Counted from the stretch's first letter, positions 16,401 through 26,018 are shown. The stretch: DNA of 64,000 nt from Candidatus Melainabacteria bacterium (GCA_003258725.1 QHMG01000005.1:1-64000); one strand, 5' to 3'. A program made the numbers and translations. The notes: generated by a model from the sequence alone, not told the origin.

Positions 16401-17102
16401 TTAAACTGAAGCTCCGCCGTCAGTAAGTTTTTTCATTGCTTTTTGGCTTCCTTCATTTTGTTTTGCAATTTTTTGAACAAAGTCGATTGCATCAACATCT
16501 CGGGCGATTGCCTCTTTTAGAGCCATAATATCTTCTACTGAAAGGTTATTAAGGTTTAAGTAACTTTTTTCGTCAACAAATTTTCTGAAGTTTTCTTGAG
16601 CTGTCGGGTCGAATCCAGGCATATCAATTTTCATTGCATACCATTTGTAAAATTGATGAATCATCGCATATTGGTCTAATTGACCTTCATCAAGCAAGAA
16701 TATAGGTTCAGTTTTAAATCCAATTTTCTTGAATAAAAGCAAATTTAATAAAAATGCTTTAATACCCTTTAATTCACGAATATAACCTTGTTCTTCTCTA
16801 ATGATATCAAGAATTTTGCTGGCATGAGCGTGTCTGATGACTGGAGTGCCGTTTCTTTCAATGTAAAGGAGCATTTTTTCAGGCATGTTTTCAAATTTCT
16901 TCAAAATTGCCGCAACATTATTTTCTAGTTTAGCCTTGTTTTCTTCCGTTTTTACGGTCAAATTAAGCGAACAACCATTGGTCATTACAGTTTTAGAGGT
17001 TGAATTTGTAAAACTTGCAATGGCTTTTTCGTGTTTTTTTCGTATAAATTTTTCTTGTAGAGTTAAAACAAGATAAACTATTTTTTGGACTATTTTATCC
17101 AT
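16401..17102 (-). CDS. Hypothetical protein
   Basis: 233 residues with no signal peptide. It has a hydrophobic start (I-V-Y-L-V-L-T-L) and a mostly alpha-helical, mixed-charge body. I recognise no domain or motif. It is 8 bases downstream of a STAS-like gene and presumably forms a two-gene operon with it, so the pair may act together in signalling or membrane association. Confidence 0.65.
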   Translation of the reverse strand: MDKIVQKIVYLVLTLQEKFIRKKHEKAIASFTNSTSKTVMTNGCSLNLTVKTEENKAKLENNVAAILKKFENMPEKMLLYIERNGTPVIRHAHASKILDIIREEQGYIRELKGIKAFLLNLLLFKKIGFKTEPIFLLDEGQLDQYAMIHQFYKWYAMKIDMPGFDPTAQENFRKFVDEKSYLNLNNLSVEDIMALKEAIARDVDAIDFVQKIAKQNEGSQKAMKKLTDGGASV

Positions 17103-17110
17103 AATGCCTG

Positions 17111-17446
17111 CTATTGATGTACGATGTGGAACTTTCTGTTTACAAGTTCGTGTTTGTCTTGAATGAAATCAAGGTTGTTGTTGAACATTTTAACATTTTT
17201 GTCGTATCTTCTCAAGTTCAAAAGTGCGAACAATTCTGAAGGAATGTTCAAAAGAGTTAATTTTGTTGTTTCTGAAAAATTTTTAATAAATGTAAAAAAG
17301 TCCTCAGTAACGCTTTCGACTTCTTTTAAATCAAGTGCAACAGGGTGTTTTTCAATGTCCATTTTGTTTAAAAGAATTGCTAAATTTGCTAAAGAGCAAA
17401 AGTTTAAATCTTTGGTTTTAATGCCAACAACGTATTTGTTATCCAT
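17111..17446 (-). CDS. STAS-like protein
   Basis: 111 residues with the alternating strand/helix order of STAS (anti-anti-sigma) domains. The P-V-A-L-D-L-K-E-V-E-S-V-T strand-loop is at about residues 36-48, then L-T-L-L-N-I-P-S-E-L-F-A-L-L-N-L, and a final strand near K-M-F-N-N-N-L-D-F. The position that is a phosphorylatable Ser in SpoIIAA-like proteins is not clearly conserved. It may pair with the next gene's product. The similarity is one of pattern, not a strong signature. Confidence 0.55.
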   Translation of the reverse strand: MDNKYVVGIKTKDLNFCSLANLAILLNKMDIEKHPVALDLKEVESVTEDFFTFIKNFSETTKLTLLNIPSELFALLNLRRYDKNVKMFNNNLDFIQDKHELVNRKFHIVHQ

Positions 17447-17535
17447 AGTTTTTCACCTCTTTCATAATAATTTTAGCAATTTTAATTAGGATTAAAATTA
17501 TAATAAAAGAGTAAATTTCTACAACTTTGGTTTGA

Positions 17536-18360
17536 TTATTCCTTAATTGCACCAGATAGCAAATCGGATAAAAAGTATTTTTTGCCTAAAAAGAAGATTG
17601 CAATTACAGGAATTGTACATATTACAGAGCATGCCAATAAGTCACCCCACATTGTAATTTCTCTGAAATTACCCTTGAAAATTGCAAGTCCAACAGGAAG
17701 TGTTCGCATGCTTTCTGAATTTGTAATGATTAAAGGCCACATAAAACTGTTCCAAGTTGTTACGAATGTGAAAATTGTAAGGGTTACAACGGCTGGTAAT
17801 GCTAGTGGTAAGCCAATTTTAAAGAAGGTTTGAAAAATATTACAACCGTCGATTTTTGCGGCTTCTTCAAGGTCTTTGGGTAATGATAAAAAGTATTGAC
17901 GCATTAAAAATACGCCAAATCCGCCGAATAAACCTGGAAGAATTAAGGCTGGGAAAGTGTTTACGAGGTGTAATTCCCTCATTAAAAAGAACAAGGGAAT
18001 GATATTTACTTGAGGTGGAACCATCATTGTAACAAGGATTACAAAAAACCAAAAGTTTTTGTATTTAAAGTTTAATCTTGCAAAGGCATAACCTGCAAGT
18101 GCAGAAATTATAACTTGACCAAGTGTTGTTAAAAGAGCAACAATCATACTATTTGCAAAGTATCTGGTAATTGGAAGTTCTTTAAATACGTGTCTAAAGT
18201 TCTCAAGGGTTAAATTTGTATGAAAAAATACTCCGCTAGAATTGAAAATTTCATTGCTTGGAGTTAATGACAAATTAAGCATTGCAAAAAATGGAAAGAG
18301 CATGCTCAAAGAAATTATTATTAATGATAAATATCCAAGTGTTAAGGCTAATTTTTTCAT
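17536..18360 (-). CDS. Carbohydrate ABC transporter permease, MalG type
   Basis: 274 residues with six membrane helices. The EAA loop that contacts the ATPase is L-E-E-A-A-K-I-D-G-C-N-I-F-Q-T-F-F near residue 185. The L-V-T-M-M-V-P-P-Q-V-N-I-I-P-L segment and the C-terminal G-A-I-K-E are typical of MalG/LacG permeases for sugars or glycerol phosphate. I chose the ATG at 18360 over an upstream TTG, which would lie inside the promoter. No partner permease, binding protein or ATPase is nearby. Confidence 0.85.
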   Translation of the reverse strand: MKKLALTLGYLSLIIISLSMLFPFFAMLNLSLTPSNEIFNSSGVFFHTNLTLENFRHVFKELPITRYFANSMIVALLTTLGQVIISALAGYAFARLNFKYKNFWFFVILVTMMVPPQVNIIPLFFLMRELHLVNTFPALILPGLFGGFGVFLMRQYFLSLPKDLEEAAKIDGCNIFQTFFKIGLPLALPAVVTLTIFTFVTTWNSFMWPLIITNSESMRTLPVGLAIFKGNFREITMWGDLLACSVICTIPVIAIFFLGKKYFLSDLLSGAIKE

Positions 18361-18367
18361 TAGTTTT

Positions 18368-18395
18368 ATTATACACAAGTTCCGCTATAGTTCAA
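18368..18395 (-). promoter_or_regulatory. Promoter abutting the ABC permease start
   Basis: On the minus strand TTGAAC, 16 bases, TATAAT, then seven bases and ATG. The transcript would begin essentially at the start codon. No Shine-Dalgarno sequence lies between the -10 and the ATG. Confidence 0.6.
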
Positions 18396-18555
18396 TTAAG
18401 TATCATTTGTAACAATCAATTCATATTTTTTATATACGTGGTATATGAGAAATTTTTGGGTTATAATAATATTATTAGGATAATATTACAACCACGTTTG
18501 AAAATGATAAATAGCTGAAAGTCAAGCGTGAAAAAGCAGATTAGGGAACGGAGTT

Positions 18556-20493
18556 TTGAACTCACGTAAATTCATATACCAACTATCATTAATTATTTGT
18601 ATACTTGTGGCAACTGCGACAAGCGTTTTTGCTATTGATAATAATTCTGCTAATCCTAATACTCAAAGCAATTTAGCCTTATCTGAAATTAAACAAAATC
18701 CTAATACTCCAGAAAATGCATTGCAAAACGAAAAACAATATATCAAAGACATTGAAATTACCGGTACAAATATTGTTAAACCTAATTATGTTTTAGATAA
18801 GATGATGTTGCACCGTGGTGATGTTTATGACAGAGATTTATTAAAAACTGATTTAACAAGAATTTATCAAATGGGTTTCTTTACAGACAAAATGAGAGCT
18901 GTACCTGTTGAAAATCCAGACCATACAATTACTTTAAAAATTATAGTTGAAGAAAATATTCCAATCACAGATTTTACAATTGAAGGTAATACTGTTGTTT
19001 CGACTGATGAAATATTATCCTATCTTTTACCCCTAAGAGGTCAACCTCAAAACGTAATTCAGATTAACGAAGCAATAGAAAACATTCAAAATTGTTATGC
19101 TCAAAAGGGCTATGTGTTGGCTAGAGTAAGTGAATTTGATGATGATCCAGATGGTGTTGTAAACCTAAAAATGTCAGAAGGCGTTATCAATAAAATCATG
19201 ATTTCAGGCAATGAAAAAACAAAAGATTACGTTATAGAACGTAACATTTTGACTGAACCTGGCATGGTGTACAATGAAAATCTTATTAAGGCTGATTTGG
19301 TAAGGCTTTATGCTACTCAAGCATACAAAGATGTAAATCGTGACATAGAACAATCTTATGAAGACCCAGAAAAATATGATGTAACGATTAGTGTTCAAGA
19401 AGCTCGTACGGCAACACTTTCAGTAGGTGGCGGACTTGATTCAAGTACTGGTTTCTTTGGTTCTGTTGGTATTACGGACAATAACTTTAGAGGTAGAAAT
19501 CAACGTGTAGGTTTGAACTTCTTAGCTGGTTCAGGTTTGATTTTGAATGATGCTTCAATTATCAGACACGCAAACTTGCAGGCAGAGTTGAACTTCTTTG
19601 AACCTTATTTCTTGAACGCTGATACTTCTCTAATGGGTAGAGTGTTCTTTAGAGATTTTGGTAGCTATCAAGTTCCTCTTGCAATTGAACAACGTATTGG
19701 TGGTGAAGTTACTGTTGCTCGTAGAGCAAAAATCAACCCTCACCTAACAGGAACTTTCACTCTTGGGCTAGAAAATATCAATATGCGTGAAGGTGACAGA
19801 CGAGAAATTGAAAAAATGTATACTCGTCGATTTGTTCCAATTTCAGAACGTGCAAATCAATTAGAGGGTGGATTATTCTTATCTTTAGCACCAGGACTTG
19901 TTTATGATACTCGTGATACGTTGGTTAACCCAAGACACGGTGTATTTGCAAACTTGAAGTTTGAAGAAAATATTGCTATGAATGGATTTGACAAGACTCA
20001 TGGTAAATTAACAGGTGCAATTAAAAAGTATTTCCCTGTAATGAGCAAGTCGGCATTCTCTTTGACAGCAAAAGCTGGTGGTGTAATTCATGGACAAGAC
20101 AATATGCCAGAAGTTATGGCATATCGTTTAGGTGGCCCTTATACTGTTAGAGGCTATAAAATGAGTGGTGTAGGTACAGGCTCGTCATTCGTTATGGGTT
20201 CTGCTGAATTGACAACTCCATTCTTGTTCTTAGATAGAATTAAAAAAGTTCCATTCTTCGACAATGTTAAGTTAGCATTCTTCGTTGATGCAGGTAAAGT
20301 ATTTGATTCAACACTTTCTACGTACTTGTATGATCGTCCTGGTTATGCAGTATCAGCTGGTGTAGGTTTGAAAATATTTATTCCTGGTTTAGGCCCGTTG
20401 TCAGTTGATTACGGTATTCCACTTACTAACCCAATGGGTGGTAGTAACAAGAACGGTTACTTCACTTTCGGTGTGGGTGACATGTTATATTAG
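18556..20493 (+). CDS. bamA: Outer-membrane assembly protein BamA/Omp85
   Basis: 645 residues starting at a TTG, with AGGGA eight bases upstream. A signal peptide ends near residue 26 (S-V-F-A). Three POTRA repeats follow at about 55-130, 131-205 and 206-290, then a 16-strand barrel domain to the C-terminus with the L6 motif V-R-G-Y near residue 535. Three POTRA domains rather than five is the cyanobacterial Omp85 layout. The protein inserts beta-barrel proteins into the outer membrane, so the organism is diderm. skp follows 25 bases later. Confidence 0.93.
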   Translation: MNSRKFIYQLSLIICILVATATSVFAIDNNSANPNTQSNLALSEIKQNPNTPENALQNEKQYIKDIEITGTNIVKPNYVLDKMMLHRGDVYDRDLLKTDLTRIYQMGFFTDKMRAVPVENPDHTITLKIIVEENIPITDFTIEGNTVVSTDEILSYLLPLRGQPQNVIQINEAIENIQNCYAQKGYVLARVSEFDDDPDGVVNLKMSEGVINKIMISGNEKTKDYVIERNILTEPGMVYNENLIKADLVRLYATQAYKDVNRDIEQSYEDPEKYDVTISVQEARTATLSVGGGLDSSTGFFGSVGITDNNFRGRNQRVGLNFLAGSGLILNDASIIRHANLQAELNFFEPYFLNADTSLMGRVFFRDFGSYQVPLAIEQRIGGEVTVARRAKINPHLTGTFTLGLENINMREGDRREIEKMYTRRFVPISERANQLEGGLFLSLAPGLVYDTRDTLVNPRHGVFANLKFEENIAMNGFDKTHGKLTGAIKKYFPVMSKSAFSLTAKAGGVIHGQDNMPEVMAYRLGGPYTVRGYKMSGVGTGSSFVMGSAELTTPFLFLDRIKKVPFFDNVKLAFFVDAGKVFDSTLSTYLYDRPGYAVSAGVGLKIFIPGLGPLSVDYGIPLTNPMGGSNKNGYFTFGVGDMLY

Positions 20494-20518
20494 TATATTA
20501 AATTTATTGGAGGTATAT

Positions 20519-20974
20519 ATGAAAAATTTAAGAAATTTAGCTTTAACTCTTACATTTGTGTTATTAATGTCGTTTAATGCAAAAGCTATGGCTGAAGGTG
20601 TTGGATTTATTGATTACAAAAAGGTTCAAGATAACTACTCTTATGCACAAGCTGCAGCAAAAGAAATTGATGCTAAAGCTCTAGAATTACAACAATTTGT
20701 CGTTGACAAAGAAAAACAATACAAAGCTTTAGATACACCATTAAAAAAACAAAACTTTGAAGAAAAAACTAAAAAAGAATTTGAAGCAAAACAATCAGCT
20801 TATGTTACTTTCAAATTAAAGAAAGAAGAAGATGTATACAATAAAATACAAGCAGCTGCAAAACAAGTTTTAATAGATCAAAAACTTGATGCAATCTTTG
20901 ATTATCGTGTAATTTTTGTCGGTGGGCTTGATGTAACTGATTTAGTTATTAGCAAATTAAAAGGTAATAAATAA
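20519..20974 (+). CDS. skp: Skp/OmpH-family periplasmic chaperone
   Basis: 151 residues. A signal peptide covers about 1-24 (ending A-M-A). The mature part opens with V-G-F-I-D-Y-K-K-V and continues as a long Lys/Glu/Gln-rich coiled coil, as in Skp, whose tentacles carry unfolded outer-membrane proteins to BamA. The start at 20519 is set by GGAGG at 20509-20513. A longer frame opening inside bamA is not used. The bamA-skp order is the widespread arrangement. Confidence 0.87.
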   Translation: MKNLRNLALTLTFVLLMSFNAKAMAEGVGFIDYKKVQDNYSYAQAAAKEIDAKALELQQFVVDKEKQYKALDTPLKKQNFEEKTKKEFEAKQSAYVTFKLKKEEDVYNKIQAAAKQVLIDQKLDAIFDYRVIFVGGLDVTDLVISKLKGNK

Positions 20975-21017
20975 TAACTAAAAATAACGTAGAGACAGGT
21001 TTATAAGGATAAAAATA

Positions 21018-22481
21018 ATGTTTAATAAAAATAAAAAATTACAATATGTAATCAAGACAGTTCCAAGTGAAAGTACATTACCGTTGCAAAATTTGTTGAA
21101 CGAGATGTCTGCTGACGGTTGGGAATTATATAGCATGAATGAAGTTGAAAGTGATGAAGGCTTTCAATTTAATTGCATATTTGTAAAAGATTGCGATGAT
21201 AGTAATTCGTTTGATGATGTTGTAAATATTTCCGCATTTAAAAGTCAAATGGAGAAGATGCTTTCTGCAAAATTAACTCCTTATGAAACTTGTCGTGATA
21301 TTCAAGCAAAAATTAGAGAACAAAAGAAAAAGATTGCAAAAATTAAAGCGCAGTTAGAGCTTGAAGATGCGGGTTCATCTCAAAGAAAAACTTTGAATGA
21401 TAAGATGTCAGCGGGCTTAAAAGAATTAGAAAACTTGCAACAAAACCTAATTAGGGCTATATCTCCAGATGCAATGTTTTCTGCTTTGTCTTTGGAAAAG
21501 TTCTCTATTCATTTAAATGAAGAAATTTTAGAATTTGTCTCACCTGATAACGAAGCAGATTTATTAAGTGAAACTGTAAAAATTCGCCAAAAATTGGCTG
21601 ATGATTTAGGCTATGTAATTCCTAAAATTGTGTTCCAAGATGATGAAATGCTTGCGCCTTATGAATTTTCAATAAATGTTAGAGGATTAAGCGTTTTAAA
21701 TTCTTTTGTTTATCCAAAACATTTGATGTTCTTCCAAGATGACGTAAATATTAAAACTAAAAAGAAAGAATATTTTTATGATACAGACGTAATTACTGGC
21801 AAGAAAATTATATGGATTCCAGAAGAAAAAACAAAAGATTTTTGGGAAAAGGGCTTAACACCTTCTGAATACATTGCAAGAGCTGTAGAGTTTGTAGCAA
21901 TAAAGTATATTGACGAATTATTTGATTACGATGATGTAAACAAATACATTGAGATTGTTCAAGAAAAAAATCCATATTTAGTTGAAAATATTATTCCAGA
22001 TTTTGTTTCAATCGCTGAATTGAGATATATTTTGGTAAGTTTAATGAGAGAAAAAGTTTCAATTAAAGATATTGTCTATGTATTTGAAAAGATTAACGAT
22101 TTCTCAGATGAAGCAAGTAAAGAGGCGTTGTTAGACAAAATCAGATTTTCTTTAGCAAGATATATTGGCGCAAGATATGCAAATATTGAAGGAACAATTC
22201 AAGGTTTAGAAATGTCTGAAAAAACTTTGGCATCTGTATTTGATAGTGCCGAAGATTCTGACAATATCGTAAGAGTTGACGGAAGCAAGATTGAAAAAAT
22301 TGCTTTAAAACTTTTGAAATTTGCAAAAGAAAATAATTTAGATAATATAATTTTATCTGTTCCAATCGAAATTCGTCACATGGTGTTTATTGTGTTATCG
22401 CAGTATATTAACACTTTGACGGTATTGGCTCAAGAAGAAGTAACAAATTATTACAATTTTGAAGTAATTGGTGAAGTATAG
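21018..22481 (+). CDS. Soluble protein with FlhA cytoplasmic domain
   Basis: 487 residues with no membrane helix. Residues 1-57 resemble DUF4177 (L-N-E-M-S-A-D-G-W-E-L-Y). Residues 80-145 are coiled coil. Residues about 150-487 align along their whole length with the cytoplasmic domain of FlhA, the export-gate protein of the flagellar type III system: I-R-Q-K-L-A-D-D-L-G-Y-V-I-P-K-I, P-Y-L-V-E-N-I-I-P, the R-E-K-V-S-I-K-D-I segment, R-F-S-L-A-R-Y-I, and a C-terminal L-S-V-P-I-E-I-R / V-L-A-Q-E-E-V. In FlhA this part is a nonameric ring that receives chaperone-substrate complexes. Here the whole channel part is missing. AAGGA precedes the start. Confidence 0.8.
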   Translation: MFNKNKKLQYVIKTVPSESTLPLQNLLNEMSADGWELYSMNEVESDEGFQFNCIFVKDCDDSNSFDDVVNISAFKSQMEKMLSAKLTPYETCRDIQAKIREQKKKIAKIKAQLELEDAGSSQRKTLNDKMSAGLKELENLQQNLIRAISPDAMFSALSLEKFSIHLNEEILEFVSPDNEADLLSETVKIRQKLADDLGYVIPKIVFQDDEMLAPYEFSINVRGLSVLNSFVYPKHLMFFQDDVNIKTKKKEYFYDTDVITGKKIIWIPEEKTKDFWEKGLTPSEYIARAVEFVAIKYIDELFDYDDVNKYIEIVQEKNPYLVENIIPDFVSIAELRYILVSLMREKVSIKDIVYVFEKINDFSDEASKEALLDKIRFSLARYIGARYANIEGTIQGLEMSEKTLASVFDSAEDSDNIVRVDGSKIEKIALKLLKFAKENNLDNIILSVPIEIRHMVFIVLSQYINTLTVLAQEEVTNYYNFEVIGEV

Positions 22482-22516
22482 TAGCAAATTTTATTTTTAG
22501 GAACATTAAAAAGAAT

Positions 22517-24715
22517 ATGAAAGTTACTGCAATTAAAAATCCTATTGTGCCAAAACGTGCAAATAGTGTGTCTTTTGAAAGAAAGCTAAGGGAAGAAGAA
22601 AAGCCTGAATATACGCATGCCATAAAAGATGCGTTAGATTATTTGGGTGTAAAAAATATGAGTATGATTATTCATGGCTCAAGTTTTCCATCTGAAAAAC
22701 GTGATACCTCAATTGGTTCACCATACTCAAAAGGGGCTGATAAGTTTGTTGATTTCATTAAAATGAATGGTTTTAATTCTGTTCAATTAGGACCTGGTGG
22801 AGCAATTGGTAAAAAAGATCCATCTCCATATATTTCAAAAGTATTTGCCAAAAATGAAATGTTTATTGACTTAGAGCCATTGAAAACATCTAAATATGGC
22901 AAGATTTTGAGTGATGAAACTTATAATCAACTAACAACTAAAAATAAAGAAACAAAAGACAAAAATTATAATTACACAGATTTTAATAAAGCGTTTAGCA
23001 ACTATGATGTTGCAATGAAAGAGGCTTATTCAACATTTAAAACAAAATTAGCAAGTAACGACAAATCAGCAGTAAAATTAAACAAAGAGTTTAGCAAGTT
23101 TAAAGATGACAATAAGAGTTGGGTTGAAAACGACGGTTTATTTAAGGTATTGACTAAAGTAAATGGTTCTGATGATTTTGAAAAATGGAACGAAACTGAT
23201 AAAAACTTGCCACAAAACTTGAAAGCTGGTGATAAAAAAGCTCAAGCTCGTTACAACGACATTATGGCAAAACATGGTGAAGAAGTTGAACGAAATACCT
23301 TCACTCAATTTATTGCTGACAAACAATTAAAAGATAATACAAAACACAGAAAAGAAATTGGTTTTAATTACATTGGTGACTTGCTTGTAGGATTTAACCA
23401 AAGTGATGTTTGGTCTAATCAAGGAGCATTTTTAAAAGGTTGGAAACTTGGTTGCCCATTTGGTGGAGTTGATAATTCTCCTCAAACTTGGGGTATTCCT
23501 GTTTTAGACCCTAAAAAACTTTTAAATAAAGACGGTTCTTTGGGTGAAAGTGGAAAACTTTTAAAGGAAAAAGTTTCTTATTCTTTGAAAAATTATGATA
23601 ATGTTAGAATAGACCACGCTTTAGGCTTGGTTGATCCTTATATTTATAAAGAAGACACTGTTCACAAATCTCCAAACGGAGCTGTTCAACGTGATAGATT
23701 ATGGGCAAACAATGTTTCTTATATGCACGATATTGACCCAGATGGAAACTTTAAAAAAGTTTTGAACAAAATTGTTTTACCAACATTTAAAGAATTTGGC
23801 GTTGATAAAAATGAGGCAGTTTGGGAAGACTTAGGTTCTTCAACTCCGGCTTTTGATTGGGTTTATCATCAACAAGAAAATTTACCGGGGATAACTCAAA
23901 CTCTTTGGAGTCGTGCAGAAAACGCACCACGAAAAGAAAATTGGAGTTTGGTTGTATCGCATGATTTTGAACCAGCAAGTGAAATGGTTCAAAAAGATTG
24001 GGTAAGAAATTCTGATGCTTGGAATGTGGATTATCTTTCAGGTTACTTAAATCCAGACCCTGCAACATCAAATGAAAGACAAAAATACAAAGAAGAAATT
24101 TCTAACAGTAAACAAAGTCGTGTTGCATCAAAATTCACAGAATTATTCAGAGGAACAAATAACCTGCAAATTATGTTCTCAGACTTCTTAGGTATCAATA
24201 AAACGTACAATGTAGGTGGACAAGATAGTAAAGACAATTGGAAATTACGTGTAGATAACGACTTTGAAGACGATTATTATAGAGCATTACAAGATAAAAA
24301 TAGTTATGCTTTAAATATGCCTGAAATTTTAGGTCAAGCAGTTAGAGCTAAAAAAGGTATGGCTGTTGCAAAAGTTAGTGGTGACCCTTATAAAGCAAAC
24401 CAAATGCGTAACGAATTAGATGAAAAATTAAATCCATTATTAGGTAAACTTGATAGCTTTAGTGAAATCTTGAAGGAAAAAGAAGAAGTTAAATCTGTTG
24501 CACCTAAAAAAGTAGATGTTCCAAAGGTTACTCAAGAAGTTAAAAAGCCAGAAGTTTTAGAAACTAAAAAAGAAGAAAAAACAACATCAAAAAGTAAAAA
24601 TGTAACAGCCGAAACAACATTGGCAATTGCAGCAGGCGTTGGCATTGTGGTTGCAGGTGTTAAAAAATTGTACGACAAATTTAAACATAGACATGATAAG
24701 CAACAAGTAGCTTAA
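22517..24715 (+). CDS. malQ: 4-alpha-glucanotransferase (GH77) with membrane tail
   Basis: 732 residues against about 500 in typical amylomaltases. The GH77 core spans about 45-620. It has the nucleophile loop V-R-I-D-H-A-L-G near residue 362, the acid/base loop A-V-W-E-D-L-G-S near 433 and G-I-P-V-L-D-P near 330. The enzyme moves alpha-1,4-glucan segments between maltodextrins. Two additions are unusual: a 40-residue N-terminal segment, and a C-terminal Lys/Glu/Thr linker leading to a glycine-rich helix (about 695-712) followed by basic residues. The enzyme may thus be held at the membrane from the inside. Confidence 0.85.
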   Translation: MKVTAIKNPIVPKRANSVSFERKLREEEKPEYTHAIKDALDYLGVKNMSMIIHGSSFPSEKRDTSIGSPYSKGADKFVDFIKMNGFNSVQLGPGGAIGKKDPSPYISKVFAKNEMFIDLEPLKTSKYGKILSDETYNQLTTKNKETKDKNYNYTDFNKAFSNYDVAMKEAYSTFKTKLASNDKSAVKLNKEFSKFKDDNKSWVENDGLFKVLTKVNGSDDFEKWNETDKNLPQNLKAGDKKAQARYNDIMAKHGEEVERNTFTQFIADKQLKDNTKHRKEIGFNYIGDLLVGFNQSDVWSNQGAFLKGWKLGCPFGGVDNSPQTWGIPVLDPKKLLNKDGSLGESGKLLKEKVSYSLKNYDNVRIDHALGLVDPYIYKEDTVHKSPNGAVQRDRLWANNVSYMHDIDPDGNFKKVLNKIVLPTFKEFGVDKNEAVWEDLGSSTPAFDWVYHQQENLPGITQTLWSRAENAPRKENWSLVVSHDFEPASEMVQKDWVRNSDAWNVDYLSGYLNPDPATSNERQKYKEEISNSKQSRVASKFTELFRGTNNLQIMFSDFLGINKTYNVGGQDSKDNWKLRVDNDFEDDYYRALQDKNSYALNMPEILGQAVRAKKGMAVAKVSGDPYKANQMRNELDEKLNPLLGKLDSFSEILKEKEEVKSVAPKKVDVPKVTQEVKKPEVLETKKEEKTTSKSKNVTAETTLAIAAGVGIVVAGVKKLYDKFKHRHDKQQVA

Positions 24716-24797
24716 GATAAATTTATACATATAAAATCTTTTTCTTGAAAACTATTTTTTGTGTGTTATAGTATTTATACACATTAGAGAGGTTTAA

Positions 24798-25322
24798 ATG
24801 AAAAAGATTTTAATTTTAGTTTTACTATTGGGTTTAATCAATATTAATACATTGCCATGTTATGCAAAGACAGTGAAGGTTCGTGCTAATACACCTGTTG
24901 AATTTACTGTGGCTGAGGTTAAATCTAGTGCTGATACAGCGGTAGGTGAAAAAGTTTCAATAACCGTAGACAATGATGTTGTTGTCAATGGTGTTAAGGT
25001 ATTTAAGACAGGGGCTAAAGGCTATTTACTAGTAAATGATGTTCAAAAAAGAGCGTTTTGGGGACAAGGCGGAAAAATTATTGTTACTAGAGGTAAAGTT
25101 TTTGATGCAAATGGACAAGCTCACAGAATAGAATTTACAAAAGAGTATGCAGGTAAAGATACAACTTGGTCAGTTGTAGTGGCAACTTTAGGCTTGGCAA
25201 CTGTAATTTTATTTCCTCTAGGTTTATTTGGTTTTGTTAGAGGTAAAGATGCTAAAACCCTAATGAATGTACCACTTGAGGCAAATATTCTAGATGAGTT
25301 TTATTTTACACCTGCATTGTAA
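24798..25322 (+). CDS. Exported hypothetical protein
   Basis: 174 residues. A signal peptide covers about 1-23 (ends C-Y-A). A beta-rich domain, V-R-A-N-T-P-V-E-F-T to G-K-I-I-V-T-R-G-K-V, follows. One membrane helix is at about 127-148, and the C-terminus is short. The domain resembles exported proteins in which a small beta sandwich precedes a helix, but I cannot name a family. A GAGAGG site precedes the start. Confidence 0.65.
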   Translation: MKKILILVLLLGLININTLPCYAKTVKVRANTPVEFTVAEVKSSADTAVGEKVSITVDNDVVVNGVKVFKTGAKGYLLVNDVQKRAFWGQGGKIIVTRGKVFDANGQAHRIEFTKEYAGKDTTWSVVVATLGLATVILFPLGLFGFVRGKDAKTLMNVPLEANILDEFYFTPAL

Positions 25323-25400
25323 GATAAAGTGTTGCAACTTTTTTAATCTAGTTAATTTGTGTTATGATAGAATCATATAATAATTTATAAGGTATGAAAA

Positions 25401-26018
25401 ATGAAATTATGCGTATTTTGCGGAACATTTAACCCGATACACAATGTCCACTTAGCTTTAGCAAATTATATTAAAACTCATTTCAAATTTGATACAATTT
25501 TGTTTATACCCGCTTATAAACCACCTCACAAGCATATTGACGATGATTTAGCAAATCACCGTTACGCAATGGTTAAACTTGCAATTGATGGTGTAAGTGG
25601 TTTTAATATTAGTAATATTGAATTCAGGCATGAAAGATTTTCTTATACTGTTAATACAATGGAAGAATTGTATAAAATGTTTCCAGCCATTGAGGGAAAA
25701 ATAAGTTTTATCATTGGTACTGATGCTTTTAGACAAATTGAAGATTGGTATGAAACTGATAGATTAAAAGAATTGGTAGATTTTGTTGTTTTTCCACGTG
25801 AAGATAATTTTAAACCTGAATCTTTAGAACGCTTTAGAAATGCTGGTTATAATTTTATTTGCGTAGATATGCCATTTATAAACTTATCTTCAACCGTTTT
25901 AAGAAGTAGAATTAAGCATGGAAAACCTATTGGAAATCTTGTTTCACAAAAGGTTCAAGAATATATTAAAAAAAACGGATTATATCTAGAGGACGAAGAA
26001 AAAGACAATGAAAAATAA
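25401..26018 (+). CDS. nadD: Nicotinate-nucleotide adenylyltransferase
   Basis: 205 residues of the nucleotidyltransferase fold. F-C-G-T-F-N-P-I-H-N-V-H at residues 5-16 matches the G-T-F-x-P-x-H-x-x-H ATP site, with the family Gly-Gly changed to C-G. S-F-I-I-G-T-D-A-F near 110 and L-S-S-T-V-L-R-S-R-I near 170 bind the substrates. It makes deamido-NAD from NaMN and ATP. It overlaps yqeK by 11 bases, the common nadD-yqeK pair. Confidence 0.92.
   Translation: MKLCVFCGTFNPIHNVHLALANYIKTHFKFDTILFIPAYKPPHKHIDDDLANHRYAMVKLAIDGVSGFNISNIEFRHERFSYTVNTMEELYKMFPAIEGKISFIIGTDAFRQIEDWYETDRLKELVDFVVFPREDNFKPESLERFRNAGYNFICVDMPFINLSSTVLRSRIKHGKPIGNLVSQKVQEYIKKNGLYLEDEEKDNEK

Noticed and set aside
20405..20518. 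Longer Skp frame opening inside bamA
   Set aside because: The added 38 residues would overlap bamA. GGAGG at 20509-20513 and a proper signal peptide at 20519 set the real start.
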